Shown here: in pieces, positions 18,069 through 27,442 of the stretch
Numbering within the stretch: position 1 is the first letter of the stretch
Layout of the letters: the number at the start of each line of letters is the position of its first letter
NCBI GenBank assembly: GCA_964608315.1
Contig: CAZSNF010000008.1
Location: 62,001 to 126,000, forward strand
From: VXPQ01 sp964608315
GTDB lineage: Bacteria; Bacteroidota; Rhodothermia; Rhodothermales; VXPQ01
Direction: 5' to 3'
Length of the DNA: 64,000 bases
Made by a program: the position numbers and the translations under genes
The notes under the pieces: generated by a model
The model's input: only the letters and a program-made list of their open reading frames with translations
Databases searched by the model: none
What the model was told of the DNA's origin: nothing

Positions 18069-20885
18069 ATGCGCAAAACGCTCTGCCTTTCCTTTCTCTG
18101 CGCAGCGTTCCTTCTCGCGCTTCCTGCGTTCGGGCAGGGGAAAATCGCCGGGCGCGTAATCGACGGCGCCGCCGGCGAGCCGCTCATCGGCGTAAACGCC
18201 GTCATCGAAGGAACGACGCAAGGCGCCACCACCAACGCCGACGGAGAGTACGTCATCCTGAACGTGCGGCCCGGCGAGTATGCGCTGGCCTTCACCTACA
18301 TCGGGTTTGCGCGGCAAGTCATCCAGGAAGTCCTGGTCTCCTCGGACTACACCACGCGCATCGACGTCGAGATGGCGGAAGAAACGATAGCGGGGGAAGA
18401 AATCGTGGTCGTGGCGGACCGCCCCCTCATCCGGAAGGACCTGACTTCCTCCCGAAAAACGACCATCGCCGAGGAAATAGAACAATTGCCCGTCGAGGGC
18501 TTCTTTGGCGTACTCGCCACCCAGGCGGGCGTTACGCAGGGACCCGGCGGCGCCTTCCATATCCGGGGAGGCCGCTCCAACGAAATCGCCTACCTCGTGG
18601 ACGGCATGTCCGTGGGGAACCCCTTCAACACGAACGGCCTCGCCACCGAAGTGGCCGCCGACGCCATCCAGGAAATGACGGTGATTTCGGGGGCTTTCAA
18701 CGCCGAGTACGGCAAGGCCATGTCGGGCATCGTAAACCTCGTAACCAAAGAGGGCGGAAATTCCTTCGAAGGCTCCCTCAGCGCGTACGGCGGCGATACG
18801 TTCACCGGCGACAGGGCCGCCTACGGAACCCCCGACGGGCAGGATCTGAACGTATACGTGCTGGAAGGCTCCCTGAGCGGGCCGCTTTTTTCGGACAAAC
18901 TGCGCTTCTTCGTATCCGGGCGCCGGGACGTAGACCGAGGCCACATCTACGGCTGGCGGCGCTTCCTCCCGTCCGACTCGGCGAACTTCAACGCAGACCT
19001 GGACCGGCTGGCCGCAATCCGGGAATATCTCCCCGACTACGACGGCCCGAACTGGTACTACGAAATGCACGGGCGTCCGTGGTGGGAATACGCGGCGGAT
19101 TCGTCGCGGGGCCTGCCGAACGAACGGGTCGCCCTGAACCCCCGGGAAAGTTTCAACATCCTCGGGAAGATCACCTTCCGACCCTTCCGGGGCGTCAAGA
19201 TCGAATACAGCCACCTGCGCGACGGCGTGCGCGCCACGCCCTTCGATTTCAGCTACCGCTATAATCCCGACGGGAACTCGGACTACAGGGACCGGAGCTG
19301 GAACCATGCCCTGCACTGGACGCATACGCTCAACGACCGCTCCTTCTACACCGCCCGCTTCTCGTACGCAAAGAACCGGTTCCGGCAACATCTTTACGAA
19401 AATCCGCAGGATACGCGCTATGTCGTGGACCGGGACGGCATTGGCCAGGGCAATATGATCGGCTTTCCGGGCACGAACTTCCTGTTCGCCGGAAACGAAA
19501 AATCCCACATCTACGAGGACGCCGCCTCGCTGCGCGCCAAAATCGACTTTACCCGGCAATTCGGGCTGGTGCACGAGGCCATGGCGGGTATCGACGTGGA
19601 GTTGCACACGCTGGATCGGGAAAATTTCGCGGTCCTGTACGACGGCAACCGCTACCGCGCCCCCACTGTCGTGGATATCGACAATCCTTCGCGGGACAAA
19701 TACGGCTGCACGGAATTCCTGAGCGTCGAGGGGGCGTACGAGAACTACGATTGCGCAAAGCAAAACGCCACCCATCTCGCCGCCTACGTCCAGGACAAAC
19801 TGGAATTCACCGACTTTATCGTGAATGCGGGCGTCCGCGCCGAGCATTTCATTCCCCGCGGGCGGTATATCCCGGACCTGCTCGATCCGCAAGCCGAACC
19901 GGCGGACGCCAGCCCCAAAACGATGGTCCTGCCCCGCATCGGCGTATCGTTCCCCATTACGGCCCGCGGCATCATCCACTTTTCCTACGGACATTTTGCG
20001 CAGATGCCGAGACTGCGCAATATGTACGTCAACCCGGAATTCGAATTTCCGGTGGGAAGCGCCCCCACGTTCGGCAACGCCAACATGCGCCCGGAACGCA
20101 CGGTGCAGTACGAAATCGGCCTGCAACAGCAACTCGCCGAAACGCTGGCGTTCGACCTGACCGGCTATTTCAAGGATATCCGCGACTATCTGACGCGGCG
20201 CACCATCCGCTACAGCACGATTCCGGGCGAAGACGTCTACAGCATCTATACGAACCAGAATTACGTGAACGTCAAGGGCGTAACGTTCGCTCTCACGAAA
20301 CGGCGCTCGAGGAACGGCCTGCTGTCGGCGAACCTCGACTACACCTACCAGATCGCCGAGGGAGACAACGACGATCCGAACGCGGCTTTCTTCAACTTCC
20401 TGTCCGGGCGGGAAACGGAACTGGAAATCATCCCCACGGACTTCGACCAGCGGCACATTATTTCGTCCGTGGTAACCGTTTCGAAGCCCGCCAGCTGGGG
20501 TGTCTCGTTCATCGGACGCTTCGCCACGGGCTATCCGTACACGCCGCTGCTCATCGACCAGAACATCGACGACCTGCCGCGCAGCGGGCGAAAACCGACG
20601 CAACTGAAACTGGACGCCCGGATTTTCAAGACATTCGCCCTCGGAGCGTTCGACCTGCGCGCCTTCGCCAAGATTTTCAATGTGCTGGACATACGCAACG
20701 AAGTATTCGTATTTAACGACACGGGCCGCGCTTCCTATTCGCTGAGCGAGGAACTGAACCGGCACGCCACCTGGCGCCCCGCCTATGGCCTGCCCGGCGT
20801 GCCTACCCTCGAAGACTGGGAAAATCGGCCCCAGTATTTCTCGGCTCCGCGCGAAATTCGCGTCGGCGTAACGATAGACTTCTGA
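18069..20885 (+). CDS. TonB-dependent outer-membrane receptor with carboxypeptidase-like N-domain, copy 2
   Basis: 938 residues. The ATG at 18069 follows AAGGA at good spacing and gives the signal peptide MRKTLCLSFLCAAFLLALPAFGQ. Residues about 25-105 are a CarboxypepD_reg domain (GKIAGRVIDGAAGEPLIGVNAVI). The plug follows (IEQLPVEGFFGVLATQAGV, IRGGRSNEIAYLVDGMSV, SGAFNAEYGKAMSGIVNLVTKEG), then the barrel, whose last strand reads EIRVGVTIDF. It is an energised importer of the SusC/FecA class. There is no SusD gene; it is followed 14 bases later by a giant T9SS cargo gene and then a PorV-like gene, mirroring the minus-strand triplet at 4346-10754. Confidence -1.
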   Translation: MRKTLCLSFLCAAFLLALPAFGQGKIAGRVIDGAAGEPLIGVNAVIEGTTQGATTNADGEYVILNVRPGEYALAFTYIGFARQVIQEVLVSSDYTTRIDVEMAEETIAGEEIVVVADRPLIRKDLTSSRKTTIAEEIEQLPVEGFFGVLATQAGVTQGPGGAFHIRGGRSNEIAYLVDGMSVGNPFNTNGLATEVAADAIQEMTVISGAFNAEYGKAMSGIVNLVTKEGGNSFEGSLSAYGGDTFTGDRAAYGTPDGQDLNVYVLEGSLSGPLFSDKLRFFVSGRRDVDRGHIYGWRRFLPSDSANFNADLDRLAAIREYLPDYDGPNWYYEMHGRPWWEYAADSSRGLPNERVALNPRESFNILGKITFRPFRGVKIEYSHLRDGVRATPFDFSYRYNPDGNSDYRDRSWNHALHWTHTLNDRSFYTARFSYAKNRFRQHLYENPQDTRYVVDRDGIGQGNMIGFPGTNFLFAGNEKSHIYEDAASLRAKIDFTRQFGLVHEAMAGIDVELHTLDRENFAVLYDGNRYRAPTVVDIDNPSRDKYGCTEFLSVEGAYENYDCAKQNATHLAAYVQDKLEFTDFIVNAGVRAEHFIPRGRYIPDLLDPQAEPADASPKTMVLPRIGVSFPITARGIIHFSYGHFAQMPRLRNMYVNPEFEFPVGSAPTFGNANMRPERTVQYEIGLQQQLAETLAFDLTGYFKDIRDYLTRRTIRYSTIPGEDVYSIYTNQNYVNVKGVTFALTKRRSRNGLLSANLDYTYQIAEGDNDDPNAAFFNFLSGRETELEIIPTDFDQRHIISSVVTVSKPASWGVSFIGRFATGYPYTPLLIDQNIDDLPRSGRKPTQLKLDARIFKTFALGAFDLRAFAKIFNVLDIRNEVFVFNDTGRASYSLSEELNRHATWRPAYGLPGVPTLEDWENRPQYFSAPREIRVGVTIDF

Positions 20886-20911
20886 CGCCCGCCCGCGCCT
20901 TGCGCAAGAAC

Positions 20912-23900
20912 ATGCCCCGCGCCATGCCTTTTCGCACCGCCTTTTCTCTCGGTCTCGTCGCCTGTCTGCTCCCGCTGTCCGCCGCTCAGGACGCGCAGGC
21001 GCAGCAGACCGAAAACCGTTCGCGGGACTGGTCGTACCGCCAGGTGGGAAACTGGATGGAGCGCATGGCGTCGTCGGGATCGCCGGTAGCGGCCAGCGCC
21101 GAATGCCCGGACTTCACGAACCGGCGCGACGCCATCATGAACGGCAACAAGATCACCACCCAGATCACCAACTTCGGGTCGATATCTTCGCCGGGCAACA
21201 CGATTACCGACATCGTGTGGAACGGGCTGGGTTACGGGTACGAGTTCGGTCCGTTCGTGGGCGCCGAAATCGTCGATCCGGACCGCGAGGACCCGCAAAG
21301 CGTCCCGAAACGCGACGAGAACGGCCAGATCGTGCGGGACGCGGCGGGCGACACGGTCTATGTGATGCATGTGGTCTCCGACGGCCTGGCCTCCAACGGG
21401 GGAGAAACGTCCCCGGACGGCCGGGAACGCTGGGGCTGGCAACCCATTCCCTGCGCCGAGCCGGTGGGCAGTTTCGAGGGCATTCAGGTGGTGAACGCAG
21501 AGTCCAGGCTGATCCCGACCAGCGACGACCGGGACAGGGACCTGGACGGCAAGCCGGATCCGTGGCCGGAGGACTGGTACAACGTCAACCTCGGCGAATA
21601 CGTATGGCCCGGCGCGCTCCAGCAAGGCGCCTCCAACGCGGACAAGGAAGCCCTGTACTTCATGAACGACTATTCGAACAGGGAATTCGCGTACTTCCCG
21701 TTCCCCGGCGACTCCACCCGCAAGGGCCTCGGACTGGAGGTCGAAACGCGGCTGTACCAGTGGTCGAATCCGCTGGCGGAAGACGCCATCTTCCTGGTTT
21801 ACAAAATCACGAACAAGAGCGAAAAGAACCTGGAGCGGGTTCGCTTCGGGATGTGGGGCGATCCGCATGTCGGCGGGCCGAGCGACTGGCACGACGACCT
21901 CGCCAGTTTCGATACGGACCTGAACATGGTGTTCGCCTGGGACGACGACGGGCGCTCTGACGTGGCGGGCAGGCCGCCGGGCTATTTCGGGTACAAATTT
22001 CTCGAAAGCCCCGGACGAGGCCGCGAATGCATCGACGGCAGCGGCGCGGACGCCGCCTCGTGCGAAGCCTCCGGGGGAACGTTTTTCCCCGGCGACGGCG
22101 TGGACAACGACGGGGACGGCATGCTGGACGAATCATGGACGGACGGCCTGGACAACGACGGGGACTGGGACCCGGAAACGGACGACGTGGGGCTTGACGG
22201 CATACCCGGCACGGGAGACGAGGGCGAAGGAGACGGCATGCCCACCGCAGGCTCCCAGTTCGACATCACCAAGCCGGGCGAGCCGAACTTCGAATTCACG
22301 GACATCGACGAAAGCGACATGATCGGGCTGACGTCGTTTGCGTCCCCCCCGTTCGGCGGCAACAACATCTCCAACGACGCGCGCGTGTGGAATTTCGTGG
22401 AGCCGGGCCGCTTCGACGACATCCCCACCGAGCCGGGGGACTACGTATTTATCTACGGAGCCGGGGATTTTCCGCTGCGCGCCGGGGAAACGAAGCGGTT
22501 CTCCATCGCCCTGCTCGTAGGCGAGAATCTGGAAGACCTGCGCCTGAACGCCCGCACGGTGCAGCAGATTTACGACGTGGGATACCGGTTCGCCAAGCCT
22601 CCTCAAAAACCGATCGCGCGGGCCGTGCCCGGAGACAAAAAGGTGACGCTGTACTGGGGAACCCGCTCCGAAGGCAGCATCGACCCGCTCACGCGCGAGG
22701 CGGATTTCGAGGGATACGCGATCTACCGCTCGACCGATCACGAATTCGCCGACCAGCAAACCGTGACGGACGTGAACGGCACCCGATTCCTCTTCCGCCC
22801 GCTTACCGACGAACGGGGCGTGGAAGCGAAATTCGACCTCGACAACGGCATTTCCGGTCCGTCGTCCATTCCGTTTGCGGACCGGGGCGTCGCCTACGAC
22901 CTTGGAGACGATACGGGCCTCTTTCATACCTACGTGGATTCGAACGACGTACGCAATGGCCAGACGTATTACTACGCGGTGACCGCCTACGACCGGGGCT
23001 ACGGGGGCAGCGACATACAGGGATTTTCCGGCGGCATTCCGCCCACGGAAACCAGCAAGACCATCACGTACAACCCCACCACAGACGAATACGTCTTCGA
23101 CGTGAATTCCATGTCTGTCGTGCCGCGGCCTCCGGCGGCGGGCTATACGGCGCCGTCCGTTCGCCTCGAGCATACGCAAGGCGTAGCGACCGGCGACCTG
23201 AATATCGTGATCGTGGACGCGCCCGGCGTGGCGAACGACAATCCGTACCGGATCGACTTCGACAAGGCGGACGGCAAAACGGTCTACACGGTTACGAACG
23301 AAGCGATGCGAACAATCGCCGTAACGGGCAGGCCAGGACAGTTTTCCGGGCTTGGCCACAAGAATATCGTCGCGAATACCTTCACGCTGCGTACGGAGGA
23401 CGGACGCACGCTGGAAGCCGGATCGGACTATGTGCTGTACCCGGACGCAGGTTCCGTCGAGATACTGCCGGACGCAAGCATCGAACCGTTCCAGAGTCTG
23501 GTTGCTTCGTTCCTGTATTCCCCCGTCTACCAGAGCGATCTTCTGCAAAACGAAGAGGGCAACCCGGTGTTCGAGGGGTTGCACCTGTTCGTGCAGGATC
23601 GCATCCTGACAATCGACGACGAGCAGACGGGATGGGCCGAAGGCAACGCAGACTTGCCGTTCGACGTGCGCGTGGCCTCGGCAGGGCCGGGACGACGAGG
23701 ACAACCCAACGACTACGAAATCCGGTTCTCTGGCGAGACCGTCATGCAGGCGTTCGTAACGAACCTGGACCTGCCCTTCGAAATCGTGAACCTGACCAGG
23801 GCGAACGAGCCGGTGCGGGCGTTCGTGCCGGACGCCAACCGAAACGGCGAATGGGACCTGAACGAGGCCATCATCTTCGTGGAAATGATCGACGGGCGGG

Positions 23901-24385
23901 ACATGGCCACCTGGCAGGTCCGGTTCCCGGTAGAGGCAGGCGACGACGCCGAACCGCCCGACGAAGGAGACGTGTTCTTTATCCGAACGCACAAGCCGTT
24001 CGCGGACGAGGATACGTATGCGTTCCGCACGGAAGCCGCCGCCTCGGACCCCGTCCTTGCGCAGGAAGGTCTGGACAACATCTATGTCGTGCCCAACCCC
24101 TACGTCGCCACGAACGAAATCGAGCCGAGAAACCCCATTTCGAATACCGAACGAGGCGACCGGCGGTTATATTTCGCCAATGTGCCCCGGGAATGCACGA
24201 TCCGCATTTATACCCTCGCCGGAGAACTGGTCGATACGATCGAACACAGCAGTACGGTAGACGACGGAAAGGTTTTCTGGGACCTGCGCACCCGCGACAA
24301 CATGAACATCGCCTACGGCCTCTACATCTTCCACGTAGATTCCCCGGAAGGCACGGCTATCGGAAAATTCGCCGTCATAAAATGA
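20912..24385 (+). CDS. Giant secreted protein with EF-hand-like repeats, FN3 region and T9SS-type tail
   Basis: About 1157 residues from the ATG at 20912; a TTG at 20900 and an ATG at 20924 are alternatives, and the last gives the tightest signal peptide (MPFRTAFSLGLVACLLPLSA). Residues about 385-450 hold acidic repeats of thrombospondin type 3/EF-hand style (GDGVDNDGDGMLDES, DGLDNDGDWDPETDD), probably binding calcium. Residues about 580-720 look fibronectin-like (PGDKKVTLYWGTRSEGSIDP ... GQTYYYAVTAYDRGYGG). The C-terminus (NIYVVPNPYVATNE, RECTIRIYTLAGELVDTIEH, FWDLRTRDN, AYGLYIFHVDS, KFAVIK) parallels the 730-residue protein at 5411-7603. It is a likely T9SS cargo, with its stop one base from the next ATG. 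The true ligand or activity is unknown. Confidence -1.
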   Translation: MPRAMPFRTAFSLGLVACLLPLSAAQDAQAQQTENRSRDWSYRQVGNWMERMASSGSPVAASAECPDFTNRRDAIMNGNKITTQITNFGSISSPGNTITDIVWNGLGYGYEFGPFVGAEIVDPDREDPQSVPKRDENGQIVRDAAGDTVYVMHVVSDGLASNGGETSPDGRERWGWQPIPCAEPVGSFEGIQVVNAESRLIPTSDDRDRDLDGKPDPWPEDWYNVNLGEYVWPGALQQGASNADKEALYFMNDYSNREFAYFPFPGDSTRKGLGLEVETRLYQWSNPLAEDAIFLVYKITNKSEKNLERVRFGMWGDPHVGGPSDWHDDLASFDTDLNMVFAWDDDGRSDVAGRPPGYFGYKFLESPGRGRECIDGSGADAASCEASGGTFFPGDGVDNDGDGMLDESWTDGLDNDGDWDPETDDVGLDGIPGTGDEGEGDGMPTAGSQFDITKPGEPNFEFTDIDESDMIGLTSFASPPFGGNNISNDARVWNFVEPGRFDDIPTEPGDYVFIYGAGDFPLRAGETKRFSIALLVGENLEDLRLNARTVQQIYDVGYRFAKPPQKPIARAVPGDKKVTLYWGTRSEGSIDPLTREADFEGYAIYRSTDHEFADQQTVTDVNGTRFLFRPLTDERGVEAKFDLDNGISGPSSIPFADRGVAYDLGDDTGLFHTYVDSNDVRNGQTYYYAVTAYDRGYGGSDIQGFSGGIPPTETSKTITYNPTTDEYVFDVNSMSVVPRPPAAGYTAPSVRLEHTQGVATGDLNIVIVDAPGVANDNPYRIDFDKADGKTVYTVTNEAMRTIAVTGRPGQFSGLGHKNIVANTFTLRTEDGRTLEAGSDYVLYPDAGSVEILPDASIEPFQSLVASFLYSPVYQSDLLQNEEGNPVFEGLHLFVQDRILTIDDEQTGWAEGNADLPFDVRVASAGPGRRGQPNDYEIRFSGETVMQAFVTNLDLPFEIVNLTRANEPVRAFVPDANRNGEWDLNEAIIFVEMIDGRDMATWQVRFPVEAGDDAEPPDEGDVFFIRTHKPFADEDTYAFRTEAAASDPVLAQEGLDNIYVVPNPYVATNEIEPRNPISNTERGDRRLYFANVPRECTIRIYTLAGELVDTIEHSSTVDDGKVFWDLRTRDNMNIAYGLYIFHVDSPEGTAIGKFAVIK

Positions 24386-24386
24386 C

Positions 24387-25427
24387 ATGAGATACCTTGC
24401 TGCGATAGCCCTTCTGCTGATGCTGCCGCTCGACGTTCGAGGGCAGGAAAACGCCGCTGCGCCCCGGGACGAAACCATTACGAAAACAGGCGCGACGGCG
24501 GGCCAATTCCTGAAACTCGGCGTGGGCGCCCGCCCCATCGCCCTCGGAGGCGCGTTCGTCGCCCAGGCCAACGATCTGTCCGCGATGTACTGGAATCCGG
24601 CGGGCCTTGCGCTGCTGCCCGGCGCTTCCGTGCAACTGGCGCATACGCGGTATCTGGCCGACATCAACTACAACTTCGCCGCCTTCGGCGTGCCCCTCGG
24701 CAATGTGGGTACGCTGGCCGCTTCGCTGATCTTCCTCGACTCCGGGGACATGCTCGTGCGCACGATTGCGCAACCGGAAGGCACCGGCGAACGCTTCAAG
24801 GTGCAAAATTACGCCATTCAGGTTTCATACGGGCGCGCGCTGACGGATCGATTTTCGATCGGCGGAAGTTTCAAGTTCGTTCAGGAACGCATCTGGCACA
24901 GCGCGGCGTCGTCCATTGCGCTCGACGTGGGTACGCTCTTCACGACGCCCTACGAGCGGCTGCGCCTCGGCGCCAGCTTCTCGAACTTTGGCCCCAAGAT
25001 GCAGATGAGCGGGCGCGACATTGTATTCAGCGCCGACCCGACGCCGGGACAGGGCGGCGTAGTGGAGATCGTCAATTCGGAATATCTTATGGACCGGCAC
25101 CCGTTGCCGCTCCTGTTCCGGATCGGCCTGTCCTGGGATGCGTTGCATACGGCGGATCATACCTTTGCGCTGAGCGTCGATGCGGCGCACCCGAACGACA
25201 ACTACGAATACATGAACTTCGGCGCGGAATACGATTTTCGGAACCTGATCGCGCTGCGGACGGGCTATCGCAATCTGTTCGAAGCGGATAGCGAACAGGG
25301 ACTGACCATGGGCGGCGGCCTGAATCTGCGTCTTGACGGCTCGCTCCGCATTCGCGTCGATTACGCCTGGGCAGATTTCGGGCGCCTCGAACAGACGCAC
25401 TGGTTTACGGTGGACCTTGGATTTTAG
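24387..25427 (+). CDS. PorV/PorQ-family outer-membrane protein (T9SS-associated), copy 2
   Basis: 346 residues with a signal peptide (MRYLAAIALLLMLPLDVRG) and the family signature FLKLGVGARPIALGGAFVAQANDLSAMYWNPAGLALLPG. Barrel strands follow (VQLAHTRYLADINYNFAAFGVP, YGRALTDRFSIGGSFKFV, LRLGASFSNFGPKMQMSG) and the end is an aromatic strand (HWFTVDLGF). It starts one base after the stop of the giant cargo gene, so the two are tightly coupled. By family it should sit in the outer membrane and help T9SS cargo reach the surface. Compared with the copy at 4346 it is a distant paralogue, not a recent duplicate. Confidence -1.
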   Translation: MRYLAAIALLLMLPLDVRGQENAAAPRDETITKTGATAGQFLKLGVGARPIALGGAFVAQANDLSAMYWNPAGLALLPGASVQLAHTRYLADINYNFAAFGVPLGNVGTLAASLIFLDSGDMLVRTIAQPEGTGERFKVQNYAIQVSYGRALTDRFSIGGSFKFVQERIWHSAASSIALDVGTLFTTPYERLRLGASFSNFGPKMQMSGRDIVFSADPTPGQGGVVEIVNSEYLMDRHPLPLLFRIGLSWDALHTADHTFALSVDAAHPNDNYEYMNFGAEYDFRNLIALRTGYRNLFEADSEQGLTMGGGLNLRLDGSLRIRVDYAWADFGRLEQTHWFTVDLGF

Positions 25428-25489
25428 CCCGCCTCGCCCGTGCTTTTTTGGAATCGCTACGGCGCATAAACGCACTCCCGGCGCCCGTA

Positions 25490-25525
25490 CATAGTATGGC
25501 TGTCTGGCATAGTATGGCTGTCTGG
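25490..25525 (+). repeat. 18-bp tandem duplication
   Basis: CATAGTATGGCTGTCTGG occurs twice head to tail. It lies in the leader of the amidase gene, before the most likely start codon, and would add HSMAVW repeats if an upstream start were used. Confidence -1.
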
Positions 25526-25573
25526 CGAAAATCCGCCCGCCATGCAGGTGCGCAAACGCCTTGGCCCCTGCGC

Positions 25574-27307
25574 ATGCCCCGATTTTTTATGCGTTATCCC
25601 GTTGGGACATTCTGGACAAAACGGCTGCGCGCACTGTTTCTGTGTATGGCCGTCATGCCGGGATGGCTGGGCTGGATCGCGGTTTCCGCCCCCGCCGCCG
25701 CCCAGCAAGCGTCTTCCCTGTTCGCCGACCTTGGGGCCGACGCCGTAACGGTGGCGCCGTCTCCGCTTTCCAAAGCGGGCGAGCCTGCATGGATTACCGA
25801 GCCCATCCCTGCCGAAGCCACCGGGTTCGTCGCGCAGGGAACGACGGCGGACCGGCATCTGACCGGATGGGCGCGCTTCGAAAACGGCCCCTGGCGTCCG
25901 CTGCATATCGTGTTTTCGGCCACCGACAATACGTTCTTCGCCGGTTTTCATGGAGAGGAGGCTTTTGCGGCGGGCCGGTTCGAGATACGCTTCGAAACGC
26001 AAGCCTCCGTGGTCCTCTACGCCGCAGGCGCTTTCGACAACCGGAAAGACGCCGAAGACGACGACCATCCTCGCGACGCGAAACAGGCCGCCCCCCGGAA
26101 CGATCCCGCGCGCGAAAATCCCGGCAAGGCGGGTCCCGGTCAAACGGGCCTCATCCTGCCGCCGCTCATGTACGACAGGGCGGCATGGGACGCCGACCCC
26201 TTTCGGGGCGCCCCCATAGCGCTGGCCCGACCAGGCTACCAGCGCATGGCCTTTCATCACGCCGCCGGTTTCTGGGCAACCACGCATGACGAAGGGCTGG
26301 CGCAACTGAAAGCCATTCAGGACCTGCATCAGAATATCCGGGGGTGGAGCGACATCGGGTATCATTTCGTGCTGGATCAAAGCGGTCGTCTGTATCAGGG
26401 GCGGCCTTTTTTGCGCGGCGCCGCCTCGCTGGATTCCGCGCCCGCGCTGGCCATGGGCGCGCACGTAGGCGGCCACAACACCGGAAACATCGGAGTGTGC
26501 ATGCTGGGATGTTATCATCCCCCTTACATCCCGCCCCGATGCATGGATACGTTGTCTCCGCCCACCCTCGACTCGCTGGCCGTCACCTTTGCGTTCCTGT
26601 CTGAAAATTACGGCGTATCCCCAAACGAGTTGCGCGGACACGGGCAATTCCCCGGCGCTTCCACGAGTTGCCCGGGAGACAATAACCTGGCCATTTTCGA
26701 CGATCTGGTCGAGCGCATCCGTACTCTCCTCGTCACGGGCAACGCCCCGCTTGGGCGCGCCGCGCTGGCCGCCCGAACCGACGTGGACGGCGTGGTGCAT
26801 CTTGACTGGGAATTCATCGACCCGGGAAACATCGTCGAATATCGCATAGAGCGCGTGGAAAGCGGCGAGCCCGTGGTGATTTTCGAGGGAGACCAGCCGA
26901 TGGCCGGGGATTTCACGGATGGAAGCGCAACCTGGACGGGGTCCATCTCGTATCGTCTTTACGGCCGCTCGTCAGGCGGACGCGAACAGTTGCTGGCCAC
27001 GGCTGCCGCCCGCCTCGACCGCCCGGAAAACCATGTGCTTACGGAAAATTTCCCGGATCCGTTCTTGAACGCGACCACGATCCGGTATTATCTTCCGCAA
27101 GACGGGATCGTCCACCTGACCGTGTTCGACCTGCTCGGACGCAGCGTGGCGAACCTTGTCGAAGGCCCCGCCGAGGGCGGGCAGTGGCGCCATGTTCTCT
27201 TCGATGCAACCGGACTCCCGTCAGGTACGTACTTTTACCGTTTGCGGGTGGAGGGCTTCTCCGGCACGTCCTACGACAAGGCGCATTCGCTCGTGCGGAT
27301 GCGATGA
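25574..27307 (+). CDS. Secreted N-acetylmuramoyl-L-alanine amidase/PGRP-like protein with T9SS tail
   Basis: About 577 residues from the ATG at 25574 (25589 also possible). Both lead into the hydrophobic segment LRALFLCMAVMPGWLGWIAV and a cleavage site near PAAAQQ, whereas the longer frame back to 25448 starts with TTG and has no signal. A central Amidase_2/PGRP domain is clear: RMAFHHAAGF, GWSDIGYHFVLDQSGRLYQGRP, GAHVGGHNTGNIGVCMLG, LRGHGQFPGASTSCPGD. The His of FHH, the His of RGHG and the Cys of TSCPGD are the expected zinc ligands. A T9SS sorting domain follows (LTENFPDPFLNATTIRYYLP, VFDLLGRSVANL, SGTYFYRLRV). It probably cleaves peptidoglycan outside the cell, of competitors or of shed wall. 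It follows the PorV gene closely but may have its own promoter. Confidence -1.
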   Translation: MPRFFMRYPVGTFWTKRLRALFLCMAVMPGWLGWIAVSAPAAAQQASSLFADLGADAVTVAPSPLSKAGEPAWITEPIPAEATGFVAQGTTADRHLTGWARFENGPWRPLHIVFSATDNTFFAGFHGEEAFAAGRFEIRFETQASVVLYAAGAFDNRKDAEDDDHPRDAKQAAPRNDPARENPGKAGPGQTGLILPPLMYDRAAWDADPFRGAPIALARPGYQRMAFHHAAGFWATTHDEGLAQLKAIQDLHQNIRGWSDIGYHFVLDQSGRLYQGRPFLRGAASLDSAPALAMGAHVGGHNTGNIGVCMLGCYHPPYIPPRCMDTLSPPTLDSLAVTFAFLSENYGVSPNELRGHGQFPGASTSCPGDNNLAIFDDLVERIRTLLVTGNAPLGRAALAARTDVDGVVHLDWEFIDPGNIVEYRIERVESGEPVVIFEGDQPMAGDFTDGSATWTGSISYRLYGRSSGGREQLLATAAARLDRPENHVLTENFPDPFLNATTIRYYLPQDGIVHLTVFDLLGRSVANLVEGPAEGGQWRHVLFDATGLPSGTYFYRLRVEGFSGTSYDKAHSLVRMR

Positions 27308-27316
27308 GGTCTGGCC

Positions 27317-27402
27317 GGGCCTGCCGCACTGCTTCGTCACTCCTCGTCCGCGCGCCCCTCGCAAGCCTCTGGGTTTTGCGGACTTAAGCAGAGTATTCTT
27401 AA
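27317..27402 (+). repeat. Partial interspersed repeat, copy E
   Basis: It matches the right half of the full copies: GGGCCTGCCGCACTGCTTCG, CGCGCCCCTCGCAAGCCTCT, then TTTTGCGGACTTAAGCAGAG and TATTCTTAA. It fills most of the gap between the amidase and the AAA ATPase genes. Confidence -1.
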
Positions 27403-27442
27403 CAGCGCTCGCCCCAACGCGGACCTGCCCGGATAGAAAACC

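Noticed and set aside
17988..20765. A 925-codon minus-strand open frame opposite the second TonB receptor gene
   Set aside because: It is a shadow of a high-GC gene: the translation is Arg/Val-rich with no domain, signal or ribosome site, while the plus strand encodes a clear receptor.
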